This document shows positions 8,618 to 17,981 of a DNA stretch of 64,000 bases, piece by piece (within the stretch, counting starts at the first letter, position 1; the number at the start of each line of letters is the position of its first letter). The notes under the pieces are model-generated. The model was not told the DNA's origin and did not search any database. It saw only the letters and a list, made by a program, of their open reading frames with translations. The position numbers and the translations under genes are program-made. Origin of the DNA: Bradyrhizobium erythrophlei (GTDB lineage: Bacteria > Pseudomonadota > Alphaproteobacteria > Rhizobiales > Xanthobacteraceae); contig FSRD01000003.1 of assembly GCA_900129675.1 (NCBI GenBank), positions 496,001 through 560,000 of the forward strand, read 5' to 3'.

Positions 8618-9757
8618 TCAGCGTTCGTTCGTAAAAATGATCGTGCCTGACGCGGCGAACATGCCGCCGACGCCGTGGCAGACCGATATCTTGGCGCCCT
8701 GAACCTGCGCCGGCGCGATACCGCGCATTTGCCGCACACTTTCCTGCAGCGCGTACATGCCGTACATGCCCGAATGCATATAGCTCAGGCCGCCGCCATT
8801 GGTGTTGAGCGGCAGTTTGCCGCCGGGGCGGGTATTGCCGTCGGCGATGAATTTTCCGGTCTCTTCATGCGGCATGAAGCCGAGATCGCCGAGACCATAC
8901 AGCGGCAGATGCGCAAAGGCGTCGTAGATCATGAGGTGATCGACGTCCCTGTGCGCGATGCCGGCCTCCTTGAATGCCATCGGGCCCGCGACCTTGAAGG
9001 CGCGCGAGGAGTCGAACGTCTTCATCTGGCTGACCATCGGCGTCTCGACGCTCTCGCCGGTGCCGAGGATATAGACCGGCTTCCGCGGAAAGTCCTTGGC
9101 GCGGTCGGCCGAGGTCAGGATCAGCGCGCCGCCGCCGTCGGTGACGAGGCAGCATTGCAGGATGCGGAACGGGTAGGCGATCATCCGCGAGTTCAGGACG
9201 TCCGCAACCGTGATCGGGTCCTTCATGGTGGCGCGCGGATTCTTCGCGGCCCATTCGCGCTGCACCACCGCGACCGAGGCGATCTGCTCGTGGGTGATGC
9301 CGTGGGTCTTCATATAGCGCAGCACCGGGATCGGGAACATGCTGGGCGGGCCGTAGACGCCGAACGGCTGTTCGAACTGGCCGTTGAGGCTGTCCGCAGG
9401 CGTCGAGCGCGGCTGCTTGCCGATCATCGATTTGCCGCTTTCGGCATGCGTGATCAGCACGGTCTTGCACAGACCGGCCTCGATCGCCGCCGCAGCGTGC
9501 CGGACGTGCAGCATGAACGAGCAGCCGCCGACCGAGGTGCCATCGACCCAGGTCGGCGTGATGCCGAGGTAATGCGCGATCTGCTGCGGGGTTTCCACCG
9601 CGGTGGCGATGCCGTCGATGTCGGACAGCTTCAGTCCGGCATCGGCGATGGCGTTGAGCGCCGCATCGGCGTGTAACTGGATCTGCGACATGTTCGGGAT
9701 GACGCCGAGCTCGGTGGTCTCGGCAGCGCCGACGACGGCGACCTGATTTCTGCGCAT
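8618..9757 (-). CDS. thiolase family protein, SCP-x type
   Basis: 379 residues from the ATG at 9757. Thiolase fold related to sterol-carrier-protein-x thiolases, which cleave 3-ketoacyl-CoA, often branched or sterol side chains. VGGCSFMLHVRHA near residue 85 carries a Cys at or next to the nucleophile region, NGGGLSYMHSGMYG near 310 supplies the His and CHGVGG near 360 the second Cys. Many relatives in this subfamily lack the nucleophile Cys; this one keeps a Cys in that region. It starts five bases after the DUF35 stop codon, the common thiolase/DUF35 pairing in which the two proteins form a complex. Confidence 0.85.
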   Translation of the reverse strand: MRRNQVAVVGAAETTELGVIPNMSQIQLHADAALNAIADAGLKLSDIDGIATAVETPQQIAHYLGITPTWVDGTSVGGCSFMLHVRHAAAAIEAGLCKTVLITHAESGKSMIGKQPRSTPADSLNGQFEQPFGVYGPPSMFPIPVLRYMKTHGITHEQIASVAVVQREWAAKNPRATMKDPITVADVLNSRMIAYPFRILQCCLVTDGGGALILTSADRAKDFPRKPVYILGTGESVETPMVSQMKTFDSSRAFKVAGPMAFKEAGIAHRDVDHLMIYDAFAHLPLYGLGDLGFMPHEETGKFIADGNTRPGGKLPLNTNGGGLSYMHSGMYGMYALQESVRQMRGIAPAQVQGAKISVCHGVGGMFAASGTIIFTNER

Positions 9758-9762
9758 GGTGC

Positions 9763-10176
9763 TTAGCCCTTCGCCGGACGGAACAGGGGAAGGGTGATCT
9801 TGTCGTCGAGTTTTTCGAACGCGACTTCCAGCTTCATGTCGAGCTCGAGCGCCTCCGGCGTCTGCGGACAATCGATGATGTTGCTCATCATGCGCGGACC
9901 TTCGTCGAGTTCGACGATCGCGATCGCGTAAGGCGGCGTGAAGCCGGGGGCGGCCGGGCGGTGGTTGATGACGTAGCTGTAAAGCGTGCCCCTGCCGCTG
10001 GCCTTGAACACGCTGACCTTGCGCGAGGCGCAGGACGGGCAGAACGGGCGCGGCGGGAAATACACATTGGCGCAGGCGTCGCAGCGCTGCAGGCGCAACT
10101 CACCGGCCTGCGTGCCGTCCCAGAAATGCTGGGTTTCCGGTGTCGGCTTTGGTTTAGCGCGCGCTGGCTCCGCCAT
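9763..10176 (-). CDS. Zn-ribbon/OB-fold protein (DUF35 family), thiolase partner
   Basis: 137 residues. The start at 10176 has AGGGAGG upstream. A rubredoxin-like zinc ribbon CDACANVYFPPRPFCPSC is near residues 33-50, followed by an OB fold (GTLYSYVINHRPAAPGF near 65, PYAIAIVELDEGPRMMSNI near 85). DUF35 proteins bind acyl-CoA and act as subunits of SCP2-type thiolases, aldolases or dehydratases. Here it directly precedes the thiolase, so it is probably the thiolase's structural partner. First gene of the minus-strand set, divergent from the ABC operon at 10381 with a 204-base shared regulatory gap in which no operator was recognised. Confidence 0.88.
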   Translation of the reverse strand: MAEPARAKPKPTPETQHFWDGTQAGELRLQRCDACANVYFPPRPFCPSCASRKVSVFKASGRGTLYSYVINHRPAAPGFTPPYAIAIVELDEGPRMMSNIIDCPQTPEALELDMKLEVAFEKLDDKITLPLFRPAKG

Positions 10177-10380
10177 GTCGGAAATTCCTCCCTTTCGGGC
10201 CGTTTGGCCCGTTTGTTCCAATCTTGATGCGACATTGGACGCCTCGGCGTCAACGGTCCAGCGCATACTCCCGCATGCCGCGTCCCAGTAGGCGCATAGG
10301 GGATGAAGCGGGAATGCTTGTATCCCTCCAAGCCGGCGCGGTAGAAGGGCGGCCAGATTGAAGAAAATCCGGAGGATTCC

Positions 10381-11628
10381 ATGTTCAAGTTGACGGGCGC
10401 AGTGCTGGCCGCAGGATTGGCATTTGGCGCACAAGCCATTGCGGCCGATGCGCCGGCCGAGATCAAGATCGGCACGCTCTATGCCTCGTCGGGGCGCTAT
10501 GCGTCAATCTCGATGCCGGTTTTCAGCGCGCTCAAGCTCTGGGTCGATCAGAAGAATGCCGACGGCGGCACCTATGTGAAGGCGTTCGACAAGAAAATCC
10601 CGATCAAGCTCGTCGCCTATGACGACCAGAGCAATACCGCGACTGCTTCCACGCTCTATAATCAGCTCATCACGCAGGACAAGGTGGACCTTCTGGTCGC
10701 GGATTCCGGTTCGGTGCTGACGGCGCCGGCGGTGGCGATCGCGCGCGACCGCAAGATGTTCCTGTTCGACCAGACCGGCACCGGCGCCAGTTTTTTCTCC
10801 AAGGACAATCCCTATATAGCGCTGATGGCCGATCCGGTTTCGACCGTCTGGCCAAAGCCGGTGGCGGACTTCATTTCGCACGACGGCCCGGGCCTCGGCA
10901 TCAAGAAGGTCGCGATCCTCTATTCCACCAACGAATTCACCGGCACGCAGGCCAACGCATTCCGCAAATTCGTCAAGGACTCCGGCGCGCCGATCGAGAT
11001 CGTCTACGATCAGGGCATCCCGACCGAGACCACGAACTATACGGTCATCATCAATAACATCAACAATACCAACCCCGACGCGGTCATTCACTTCGGTTAT
11101 GCGCCGAACGATATCGCGTTCCTGCGCAACGTTCAGGATGTCGGCGTCAAGTTCAAGATGCTGTTCTGCATCTATGCCGGTCTTGAGACCGAGCTTCTGG
11201 AGAAGAACGTTGGCGAGAAGGGCCTTGAGCACGTCTTTACCTACGTGCCGCCGTCAGAACTCGAATACCCCGTCGAGTTCGGGATGAGCATGAAGGATTA
11301 CCGGGCCGCGTGGGACAAGAAATATCCTGACGGCAAGATCGAGTTCGGTTTCAATGCGGTTGCCGGATACACCACGGGTCTCGTGATCGAGAAGACGCTG
11401 TCGGTCGCCACCAGCCTCGATCAACTCGAACTGCGGCGTGCGGTGTTCAGCCTGTCGGGCAATCTCAAGACGCTGGACGGCACCTTCGCACTGGATGAAA
11501 TGGGCGGCCAGATCGGCGAACTGACGCCGCTCGGCCAGCTCGAGTTGAACGAGCACGAACACATTAAGTTCATCTCGATCTATCCGCACGAAACCGCCAC
11601 CGGTAAGCCGGTCTATCCGCGTCCATGA
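10381..11628 (+). CDS. branched-chain amino acid type ABC transporter substrate-binding protein
   Basis: 415 residues; GGAGG lies just before the ATG. A Sec signal peptide ends near AIAADA at residues 20-24, so it is periplasmic. The mature part is a type I (LivJ/LivK-like) binding protein: IKIGTLYASSGRYASIS near residue 28 is the typical ligand-loop start, and KKVAILYSTNEFTGTQ near 175 starts the second lobe. First gene of a nine-gene same-strand run to 18660 with gaps of 43 bases or overlaps. Family members bind amino acids, amides, aromatic or short carboxylic acids; the amidase downstream hints at an amide-containing ligand. Confidence 0.92.
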   Translation: MFKLTGAVLAAGLAFGAQAIAADAPAEIKIGTLYASSGRYASISMPVFSALKLWVDQKNADGGTYVKAFDKKIPIKLVAYDDQSNTATASTLYNQLITQDKVDLLVADSGSVLTAPAVAIARDRKMFLFDQTGTGASFFSKDNPYIALMADPVSTVWPKPVADFISHDGPGLGIKKVAILYSTNEFTGTQANAFRKFVKDSGAPIEIVYDQGIPTETTNYTVIINNINNTNPDAVIHFGYAPNDIAFLRNVQDVGVKFKMLFCIYAGLETELLEKNVGEKGLEHVFTYVPPSELEYPVEFGMSMKDYRAAWDKKYPDGKIEFGFNAVAGYTTGLVIEKTLSVATSLDQLELRRAVFSLSGNLKTLDGTFALDEMGGQIGELTPLGQLELNEHEHIKFISIYPHETATGKPVYPRP

Positions 11629-11671
11629 CGCGGGTTGTGATCACGAATCGGACGACCGGAGCGACGCGCTG

Positions 11672-12598
11672 ATGCTGGTCTATGCGCTCGTCGCCGGCGT
11701 TCTGTTCGGGCTGTATTTCAGCCTGGTCGGCATCGGCCTCAATCTGGTGTTCGGCGTCATGCGCATCGTCAATCTTGCGCATGGCGACTTCCTGATGCTC
11801 GGCGCGTTCGTCGCGTTCGGCGTCGTGACGCTGGCCGGCATCGATCCGCTGTTTGCGGTGCCGCTGGCGTTTGTGATCTTCCTGCTCTCCGGCCTGCTGC
11901 TCTATTGGGTGCTGGTGCCGCGGCTGCAGGGATCGGTTAATCCCGAAATGCTGTCGATTATCCTGTTCTTCGGCCTGTCGCAGGTGATCGAGGCCGTCAC
12001 GACGATCTTCTTCGGCACCAGCGAGCGCTCGATCCAGAGCCGTTTGCTCGGCACGGTATTTCAGACCATCAAGGTCAAGCTGTTCGGCGGCAAACCGGAT
12101 GGTTCCGGCCCGATCCAGATTTTTGGCCAGGGATTTCCGGCGCCCTGGGTGATCGCGGCAGTGACCAGCCTGATCGCGATCGCACTGGTCTATGTCTATT
12201 TGTACCGGACACGCCTGGGCACGCTGACCCGCGCGGTGATGTCGCGTCGCGATGAAGCGCTGGCCACCGGCATCGATGTTGACCGTGTTTCGGCGGCGGC
12301 TTTCGGCATCGGCCTCGGGCTCGCCTCGCTGGCGGGCGTGTTCGCGCCTTTCATGTTTGGTTCGGTCACGCCGGCTTTCGGCGCGGATGCTACCGTCACT
12401 TCATTCGCGATCGTGGTGCTGGGATCACTCGGCAACCCCCTGGGCACCGCGCTTGGCGGCGTCGTCTATGGTGTCTGCTACATGCTGGTGCAGACCTATC
12501 TCAGTTCCTGGGCGGATCTTCTGCCCTACGTGCTGCTGATTTTCATCCTGCTGTTGCGTCCGAGCGGTCTGCTCGGAAGGCGGGTGCGCGTTGCCTAG
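11672..12598 (+). CDS. LivH-type ABC transporter permease
   Basis: 308-residue inner-membrane permease. The N-terminus MLVYALVAGVLFGLYFSLVGIGLN and the conserved GVMRIVNLAHGDFLMLGAF segment (residues about 27-48) are typical LivH features; the EAA-like loop GIDVDRVSAAAFGIG is near 207 and the end PSGLLGRR is standard. About eight hydrophobic segments are visible. Starts 43 bases after the binding-protein gene and ends overlapping the LivM gene by eight bases. Forms the membrane channel with LivM. Confidence 0.92.
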   Translation: MLVYALVAGVLFGLYFSLVGIGLNLVFGVMRIVNLAHGDFLMLGAFVAFGVVTLAGIDPLFAVPLAFVIFLLSGLLLYWVLVPRLQGSVNPEMLSIILFFGLSQVIEAVTTIFFGTSERSIQSRLLGTVFQTIKVKLFGGKPDGSGPIQIFGQGFPAPWVIAAVTSLIAIALVYVYLYRTRLGTLTRAVMSRRDEALATGIDVDRVSAAAFGIGLGLASLAGVFAPFMFGSVTPAFGADATVTSFAIVVLGSLGNPLGTALGGVVYGVCYMLVQTYLSSWADLLPYVLLIFILLLRPSGLLGRRVRVA

Positions 12599-13511
12599 CA
12601 TCCTCAGACATCTGCTGTTCATCGTCGTGCCGCTGATCGCTGTGTTTGCGGTGCTTCCCGGTGTCTATCAAAACCATCTGCTGCTGTTCAACTTCGTCAT
12701 TTTCCTGACCTTGGCGCAGGGCGTGAACATCATCTACGGCTTCACCGGCTATCTGCCGTTCGGCTATGTCGGCTTTTTCGGCGCCGGCGCTTACGGTTTT
12801 GCGATCATGGTGATGCACTATCAATCGCCGGCCATAATCGCGGTGCTGGTCGGGGGGCTGGTCGGCGTCGCGCTGGGACTGTTGCTGACGCCGCTGTTGC
12901 GGCTTTCGGGCGCGTATTTTGCGATCGCTAATCTGGCCGCGTCGCTGGCCGTGCTTCACTTCGTTGCCAATCCGGCGCTCGAAAATATCACACGCGGGCC
13001 GTACGGTGTTTCGCTGACGGGCACATTCAATCCCAATGACGCTTACGCCGCCGCACTTGTCGTGTTGACGCTGACGCTTGCTGCGGTCGTGTACCTGAAG
13101 AACTCGAGCTTCGGTCTGGCGTTGCAGGCGGTGCGTGAAGATGCCGTCAGCGCGTCGATGGCAGGCGTCAGCGTCGTCAAGATGCGCGTGATCGCGTGGC
13201 TGGCTTCGGCGCTGGTCGCGGGTCTCGCCGGCGGCGTCTATGCCTGGTATGTGTCCGTGTTCTATCCCGACAATGTCTTCAGCGGTGATTTCAGCATCTT
13301 TGCGATCGTGTTCGCGCTGTTCGGCGGCGTCGCCACAATCACCGGGCCGATCGTCGGCGTCATCATTCTCTATGGCGTCTACAATCTGATCGGCTTCACC
13401 ACGCCGCAATATTTCCAGCTGATCTATGGCCTGTTGATCATGGGGCTGGTGTTGTTTTTGCCGGCCGGCCTGGTTTCGCTGGCGACGCGGAGGGGTTGGC
13501 ATGTCCCCTGA
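12591..13511 (+). CDS. LivM-type ABC transporter permease
   Basis: 306-residue inner-membrane permease that starts with TTG inside the last codons of the LivH gene, a translational-coupling overlap. Multiple transmembrane segments, GFTGYLPFGYVGFFGAGAYG near residue 47 (LivM-type), VREDAVSASMAGVSVVKMRV near 183 and a C-terminal LFLPAGL typical of the family. The TTG is the only in-frame initiation codon near the boundary. It ends 11 bases into the ATPase gene. Confidence 0.9.
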   Translation: MPSILRHLLFIVVPLIAVFAVLPGVYQNHLLLFNFVIFLTLAQGVNIIYGFTGYLPFGYVGFFGAGAYGFAIMVMHYQSPAIIAVLVGGLVGVALGLLLTPLLRLSGAYFAIANLAASLAVLHFVANPALENITRGPYGVSLTGTFNPNDAYAAALVVLTLTLAAVVYLKNSSFGLALQAVREDAVSASMAGVSVVKMRVIAWLASALVAGLAGGVYAWYVSVFYPDNVFSGDFSIFAIVFALFGGVATITGPIVGVIILYGVYNLIGFTTPQYFQLIYGLLIMGLVLFLPAGLVSLATRRGWHVP

Positions 13512-14232
13512 TAGCGCGCCGATCCTCGAGGTAACCACGCTCGTCAAACGCTTTGGCGGCTTTCACGCGCTCGACGGGCTTAGCTTCCACGTCACGTCTG
13601 GCGAGATCCTGGGGTTGGTCGGGCCGAACGGCTCGGGCAAGACCACGGCGATCAACGTGATTTCCGGTCTCTATGCGCCTGACGGAGGCGAGGTGGCGCT
13701 CGATGGTCATTCGATCGGTGGCGTTGCATCCCACAAACTGGTTCATCGGGGCATCAACCGCACCTTCCAGATTCCGAAGCCGTTTCTGTCGCTGACGGTG
13801 CGCCAGAATATCGAGGTCGCGCTCGCCCATGGCCGTGCCGGGGTGGCGCCGCCGGCGATGGCGGCGCTACTAGAAGAGTACCGGTTGACTGAAGTCGCCG
13901 ACCGTCCTGCCGCCGACCTCAACAGCGCGCAGCAGAAGATGCTGGACCTGGTCCGGGCGCTGGCCACCGGTCCGCGACTCTTGCTGCTCGATGAGCTTGC
14001 TGCCGGCCTCAATCCGGCGGAACTCGACTGGATTGCCGAAAAGATCAAGGCACTGGCCAGCACGGGCATGGCGATCATCGTGGTCGAGCATCTGATGGGA
14101 TTTATCGAACACATCACCGATCGCGTCATCGTCCTCAACGCGGGCAAGGAGATTTTCGAAGGCACGCTCGCGGTTGCCGTCAAGGTGCCGCAGGTGATCG
14201 AAGTATTCCTGGGAGGCGAGCATGCCGCCTGA
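13501..14232 (+). CDS. LivG-type ABC transporter ATP-binding protein
   Basis: 243-residue cytosolic ATPase. Walker A GPNGSGKTTAINV near residue 41, GINRTFQIPKPFLSLTVRQN near 83-102 as in LivG, and Walker B LLLLDELAAGLNPAE near 163. The signature motif reads LNSAQQKMLDLVRAL rather than LSGGQ, a weak match that LivG-type proteins often show (usually YGxQR). Overlaps both neighbours by 11 bases. Confidence 0.9.
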   Translation: MSPDSAPILEVTTLVKRFGGFHALDGLSFHVTSGEILGLVGPNGSGKTTAINVISGLYAPDGGEVALDGHSIGGVASHKLVHRGINRTFQIPKPFLSLTVRQNIEVALAHGRAGVAPPAMAALLEEYRLTEVADRPAADLNSAQQKMLDLVRALATGPRLLLLDELAAGLNPAELDWIAEKIKALASTGMAIIVVEHLMGFIEHITDRVIVLNAGKEIFEGTLAVAVKVPQVIEVFLGGEHAA

Positions 14233-14941
14233 GACGATTTCACTTCTGGACGCGTGCGGCGTCGATGCGGGCTACGGCACCATGCAGGTGCTGTGGGGCG
14301 TCGATCTCGACGTCCGCGCCGGCGAAACCGTGCTGCTGCTCGGCGCCAACGGGGCGGGCAAGACCACCTTCCTCAAATCGCTGGTTGGATTGATCGAGGC
14401 GCGGCACGGCAGCATCAAGCTCGGCGGCGAGGATGTGACGCGGACGCGCTCCAGCGATCGCATGAAGCGCGGCATGACCTACATGTCCGAGCTTGCGGTG
14501 TTCCCCGATCTGTCGATCGAGGAAAACATCCGCGTCGGCGCGCAGGCGCTCGGCCATGCCGATCCCGGAGCGCGCGTCGAGGAACTCTATGGTCTGTTTC
14601 CCGTGCTCCGCGACAAGCGGCGTGCCGCCGCATCCAGTCTTTCCGGCGGCCAGCGCAAGATGCTCGGGATTGCCAAGGCGCTTGCCGCCGAGCCGAAGCT
14701 TTTGGTGATGGACGAGCCGTCGGCCGGACTGTCACCCTTGTTCGTCAAGGAAGTCATTCGTATCCTCAGCGAACTGCGTGGGCGCGGGCTGGCACTTCTG
14801 ATCGCCGAACAGAATATCGGATTTCTCGAAGTCGCCACCCGCGTGTTCGTGCTCGAAGGTGGCCGTATCAAGTTTTCCGGGACGGTTGCGGAAATGACCG
14901 ACAATGAAGCGCTGCGGCGCGCCTATTTCGGATTGAAATGA
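14222..14941 (+). CDS. LivF-type ABC transporter ATP-binding protein
   Basis: 239-residue cytosolic ATPase, the second nucleotide-binding subunit. GYGTMQVLWGVDLDVRAGE near residue 17, Walker A GANGAGKTTFLKS near 41, signature LSGGQRKMLGIAKAL near 140 and Walker B LLVMDEPSAGLSP near 160 are all canonical. Begins 11 bases before the LivG stop and overlaps the next gene with ATGA, so the AtuA-like protein is translated together with the transporter. Confidence 0.92.
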   Translation: MPPETISLLDACGVDAGYGTMQVLWGVDLDVRAGETVLLLGANGAGKTTFLKSLVGLIEARHGSIKLGGEDVTRTRSSDRMKRGMTYMSELAVFPDLSIEENIRVGAQALGHADPGARVEELYGLFPVLRDKRRAAASSLSGGQRKMLGIAKALAAEPKLLVMDEPSAGLSPLFVKEVIRILSELRGRGLALLIAEQNIGFLEVATRVFVLEGGRIKFSGTVAEMTDNEALRRAYFGLK

Positions 14942-16281
14942 TGCGAGCGATCCGGATCGGCTCAGGGGCGGGCTATTCGGGCGATCGCATCGAGCCCGCG
15001 GTCGAACTCGCCGAAAATGGCGACATCCAGTACCTCGTATTCGAGTGTCTGGGCGAGCGCACCGTCGCGCTGGCGCAACAGGCGCGGATGAAAAATCCGG
15101 AAGGCGGCTATGACCCGCTGCTGGAAGAACGGATGCGCGCGGTGCTGGCGGTTTGCGCCGCCAAGGGTATCAAGATCGTCACCAATATGGGCGCGGCCAA
15201 TCCGGAGGCCGCGGCGAAAAAGACCGCGGAGATCGCCAGATCGCTAGGGCTTTCGTCGCTGAAGATCGCGGCCATCGTCGGCGACGATGTGCTCGATGCC
15301 TGCAAGGACGGCGATTTGCCGATCATGGAATTTGAGAGCACGATCAAGCAGCTCGGCAACCGGCTGTTGTCGGCCAATGCCTATCTCGGTGCCGCGCCGA
15401 TGGCGGAAGCGTTGAGCGCCGGCGCCGATATCGTCATCACCGGGCGCGCGTCCGATCCGGCGCTGTTCCTGGCGCCGATGATTCACGCCTTCGGCTGGGC
15501 GATGGACGACTGGAATCTGTTGGGGCAGGGCACCGTCGCCGGGCATTTGCTGGAATGCGCAGGCCAAATCACCGGCGGCTATTTCGCCGATCCTGGCTAC
15601 AAAGATGTGCCCGATCTGGCGCGGCTCGGCTTTCCCATCGGTGAAGTCGGCGAGGATGGCTCGCTTGTCATCACTAAGGTCAAGGGTTCGGGAGGCGCGG
15701 TGACGGCGCGAACCTGCAAGGAGCAGTTGCTTTACGAGGTGCATGATCCCGCCAAATACTTCCAGCCCGACGTGGTCGCGGATTTTTCGCAGGTGAGGGT
15801 CGAGGAGATCGGCCCGGATCGCGTCCGCGTCAGCGGCGGTCGTGGAACGAAGCGCACCGATACACTGAAGGTCTCGGTCGGCTATGTCGACAGCTATATC
15901 GGCGAGGGCCAGATTTCCTACGCCGGCCCCGGCGCGCTCGCGCGCGGGCGGCTGGCACTGGAGATCGTCCGCGAACGGCTGAAGCTGATCGGCGTCGCGT
16001 CCAGCGAATTGCGGTTTGAACTGGTGGGCGTCGACGCGCTACACGGTGCAGAAATCTCCGCGCACGCCAATGAACCCTATGAGGTTCGTGTTCGCGTCAC
16101 CGGGCGCACCGAAAACCTCCGCGAGGCCGTCAGGATCGGCAACGAGGTCGAGACCCTCTATACCAATGGTCCGGCTGCCGGCGGCGGCGCATGGAAATCG
16201 GCGCGCGATGTGGTCGCGGTGGCATCGGTGCTGCTGCCGCGCGAGTTGGCGAAGCCGCAAGTCCGCTTCGTGGGAGCGTGA
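14938..16281 (+). CDS. acyclic terpene utilization AtuA-like protein, large domain (DUF1446)
   Basis: 447 residues. Matches the AtuA/DUF1446 family: IRIGSGAGYSGDRIEPAVEL near residues 5-24, YLVFECLGERTVALAQQ near 32, VTNMGAANPEAAAKK near 80, and ADIVITGRASDPALFLAPM near 163. AtuA belongs to acyclic terpene (citronellol) degradation, but its chemistry is not settled and relatives occur in many other gene sets. Pseudomonas AtuA is longer, with the ferredoxin-fold tail attached; here the tail is a separate gene one base downstream. ATGA overlap with livF. Function in this operon is inferred only: catabolism of the imported compound. Confidence 0.8.
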   Translation: MMRAIRIGSGAGYSGDRIEPAVELAENGDIQYLVFECLGERTVALAQQARMKNPEGGYDPLLEERMRAVLAVCAAKGIKIVTNMGAANPEAAAKKTAEIARSLGLSSLKIAAIVGDDVLDACKDGDLPIMEFESTIKQLGNRLLSANAYLGAAPMAEALSAGADIVITGRASDPALFLAPMIHAFGWAMDDWNLLGQGTVAGHLLECAGQITGGYFADPGYKDVPDLARLGFPIGEVGEDGSLVITKVKGSGGAVTARTCKEQLLYEVHDPAKYFQPDVVADFSQVRVEEIGPDRVRVSGGRGTKRTDTLKVSVGYVDSYIGEGQISYAGPGALARGRLALEIVRERLKLIGVASSELRFELVGVDALHGAEISAHANEPYEVRVRVTGRTENLREAVRIGNEVETLYTNGPAAGGGAWKSARDVVAVASVLLPRELAKPQVRFVGA

Positions 16282-16282
16282 G

Positions 16283-16603
16283 ATGAAGCTGCGCGAGATC
16301 GCCCATTCCCGCACCGGCGACAAGGGCAACACTTCCAATATCTCCGTGATCGCCTATGACGCGAGGCACTATCGGCTGCTGCTGGCGCAGGTCACCAGCG
16401 CGCGGGTGAAGGCGCATTTTGCCGGCGTGGTCGAAGGCGAGGTGGTTCGCTGTGAACTGCCCAACCTGTCCGCGCTGAATTTCGTGATGGCCAGCGCGCT
16501 CGGCGGCGGCGTGACGCGTTCGCTGGCGCTCGACGCCCACGGCAAATCGCTGAGTTCGGCGCTGCTTGATCTCGACATTGAGCCCGGTTCGGACGACAAG
16601 TAG
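16283..16603 (+). CDS. AtuA-related ferredoxin-fold small protein
   Basis: 106 residues, start at 16283 one base after the AtuA-like stop. IAHSRTGDKGNTSNISVIAY near residues 6-25 and LPNLSALNFVMASALGGGVTRSL near 62-84 are the recognisable conserved parts of the C-terminal domain of full-length AtuA. In-frame codons run upstream to 16016 but lie inside the AtuA-like gene and have no separate support. Probably a subunit that pairs with the product of the preceding gene. Confidence 0.78.
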   Translation: MKLREIAHSRTGDKGNTSNISVIAYDARHYRLLLAQVTSARVKAHFAGVVEGEVVRCELPNLSALNFVMASALGGGVTRSLALDAHGKSLSSALLDLDIEPGSDDK

Positions 16604-16628
16604 CGCCCAAGGAAGCGAAGAGAACACC

Positions 16629-17981
16629 ATGCCGAACCATCCGACACTTGCCTCCCTCGCCGCCGACCTCGACAGCGGGGCGACCTCCGCCCGCAAACTG
16701 GTCGAGGAATGCCTCGCCAACATCGCCGATCCCAAAGGCGAAGGCGCGCGCGCGTTCATCCATGTCGACAAGGACGCCGCCCTCGAGGCGGCGGACGCGA
16801 TGGACCGGCTGCGCAAGGCGAACGCGGCGCCGTCGCCCTATGCCGGCATTCCGGTCTCGATCAAGGACCTGTTCGACATCAAGGGGCAGGTGACCCGCGC
16901 CGGTTCCCGTGCGCTGGAGGAGGATTGTTGTCCGGCGGAAGCCGATGCGCCGGTCGTGGCGCGGCTGCGCCGTGCCGGTTTCATCGTGATCGGCCGCACC
17001 AACATGACCGAGTTCGCCTATTCCGGAATCGGCATCAATCCGCATTACGGCACGCCGAAAAGCGCCTGGAACCGCAGAGTCGGCCATGTCCCCGGCGGCT
17101 CGTCCTCAGGTGCTGCGGTATCGATCGCCGATGGCATGGCGTATGGCGCGCTCGGCACCGATACCGGCGGCTCGTGCCGGATTCCGGCGGCCTTCAACGG
17201 CATCGTCGGCTTCAAGCCGACGCAGCGCCGCATACCGCTCGACGGCGGCGTGCCGTTGTCGTTCTCGCTCGACAGTTTTGGGCCGCTGGCGCGGACGGTC
17301 GGATGCTGTGCGGTGCTGGACGCCGTGCTCGCCGACGAGCCCGAGCAGCCCTTGCAGCCGCATCCCGTCAAGGGTATGCGGCTGGCGGTACCGACCACGG
17401 TTGCGCTCGACGATCTCGACGAAGCGGTGGCGAAGACTTTTGAGCGCGCGCTGGAGACGCTGTCGCGTCAGGGCGCGCTGATCGAGCGGATCGAGGTGCC
17501 GGAATTCCTCGACGTCGGCGTGATGAATTCCAAGGGCGGTTTTGCCGCCGCCGAAAGCTATGCCTGGCATCGCTATCTGATCGTGAGCAAGGGCGACGTC
17601 TACGATCCCCGCGTTCACGTGCGCATCCTGCGCGGCGAAGGCATCAGCGCGGCCGACTATATCGATCTGCTCAATGCGCGAAAATCCTTCATCGCCCGGA
17701 CTGAAGCGCGCATCGCGCCCTATGACGCGCTGGTGTTGCCGACCACGGCCAACACGCCGCCAAAAATCGCCGATCTCGCCGACGACAAGGCGTTTGCTGT
17801 TGAGAATTTGCGCGCGCTGCGCAATTGCACGCTGATCAACATGCTCGATGGCTGCGCGATCTCGCTGCCGGCGCATCGCGAAGGCGAGGTGCCGGTCGGC
17901 CTGATGCTTGCATCGTCGGGTGGATCGGACCGCCGTATCTTCGAGCTCGCGGCCGGAATGGAGGACCTCATCCGTGTTTGA
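16629..17981 (+). CDS. amidase signature family hydrolase
   Basis: 450 residues from the ATG at 16629, with GGAAG upstream. The Ser-cisSer-Lys triad is visible: Lys in PVSIKDLFD near residue 80, the amidase signature GGSSSGAAVSIADG near 157 and the nucleophile Ser in DTGGSCRIPAAFNGIVGFKP near 180. It would hydrolyse an amide to acid plus ammonia in the cytosol (no signal peptide). Located in the importer operon, 25 bases after the small AtuA-like gene and overlapping the DUF2848 gene. The substrate is unknown. Confidence 0.92.
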   Translation: MPNHPTLASLAADLDSGATSARKLVEECLANIADPKGEGARAFIHVDKDAALEAADAMDRLRKANAAPSPYAGIPVSIKDLFDIKGQVTRAGSRALEEDCCPAEADAPVVARLRRAGFIVIGRTNMTEFAYSGIGINPHYGTPKSAWNRRVGHVPGGSSSGAAVSIADGMAYGALGTDTGGSCRIPAAFNGIVGFKPTQRRIPLDGGVPLSFSLDSFGPLARTVGCCAVLDAVLADEPEQPLQPHPVKGMRLAVPTTVALDDLDEAVAKTFERALETLSRQGALIERIEVPEFLDVGVMNSKGGFAAAESYAWHRYLIVSKGDVYDPRVHVRILRGEGISAADYIDLLNARKSFIARTEARIAPYDALVLPTTANTPPKIADLADDKAFAVENLRALRNCTLINMLDGCAISLPAHREGEVPVGLMLASSGGSDRRIFELAAGMEDLIRV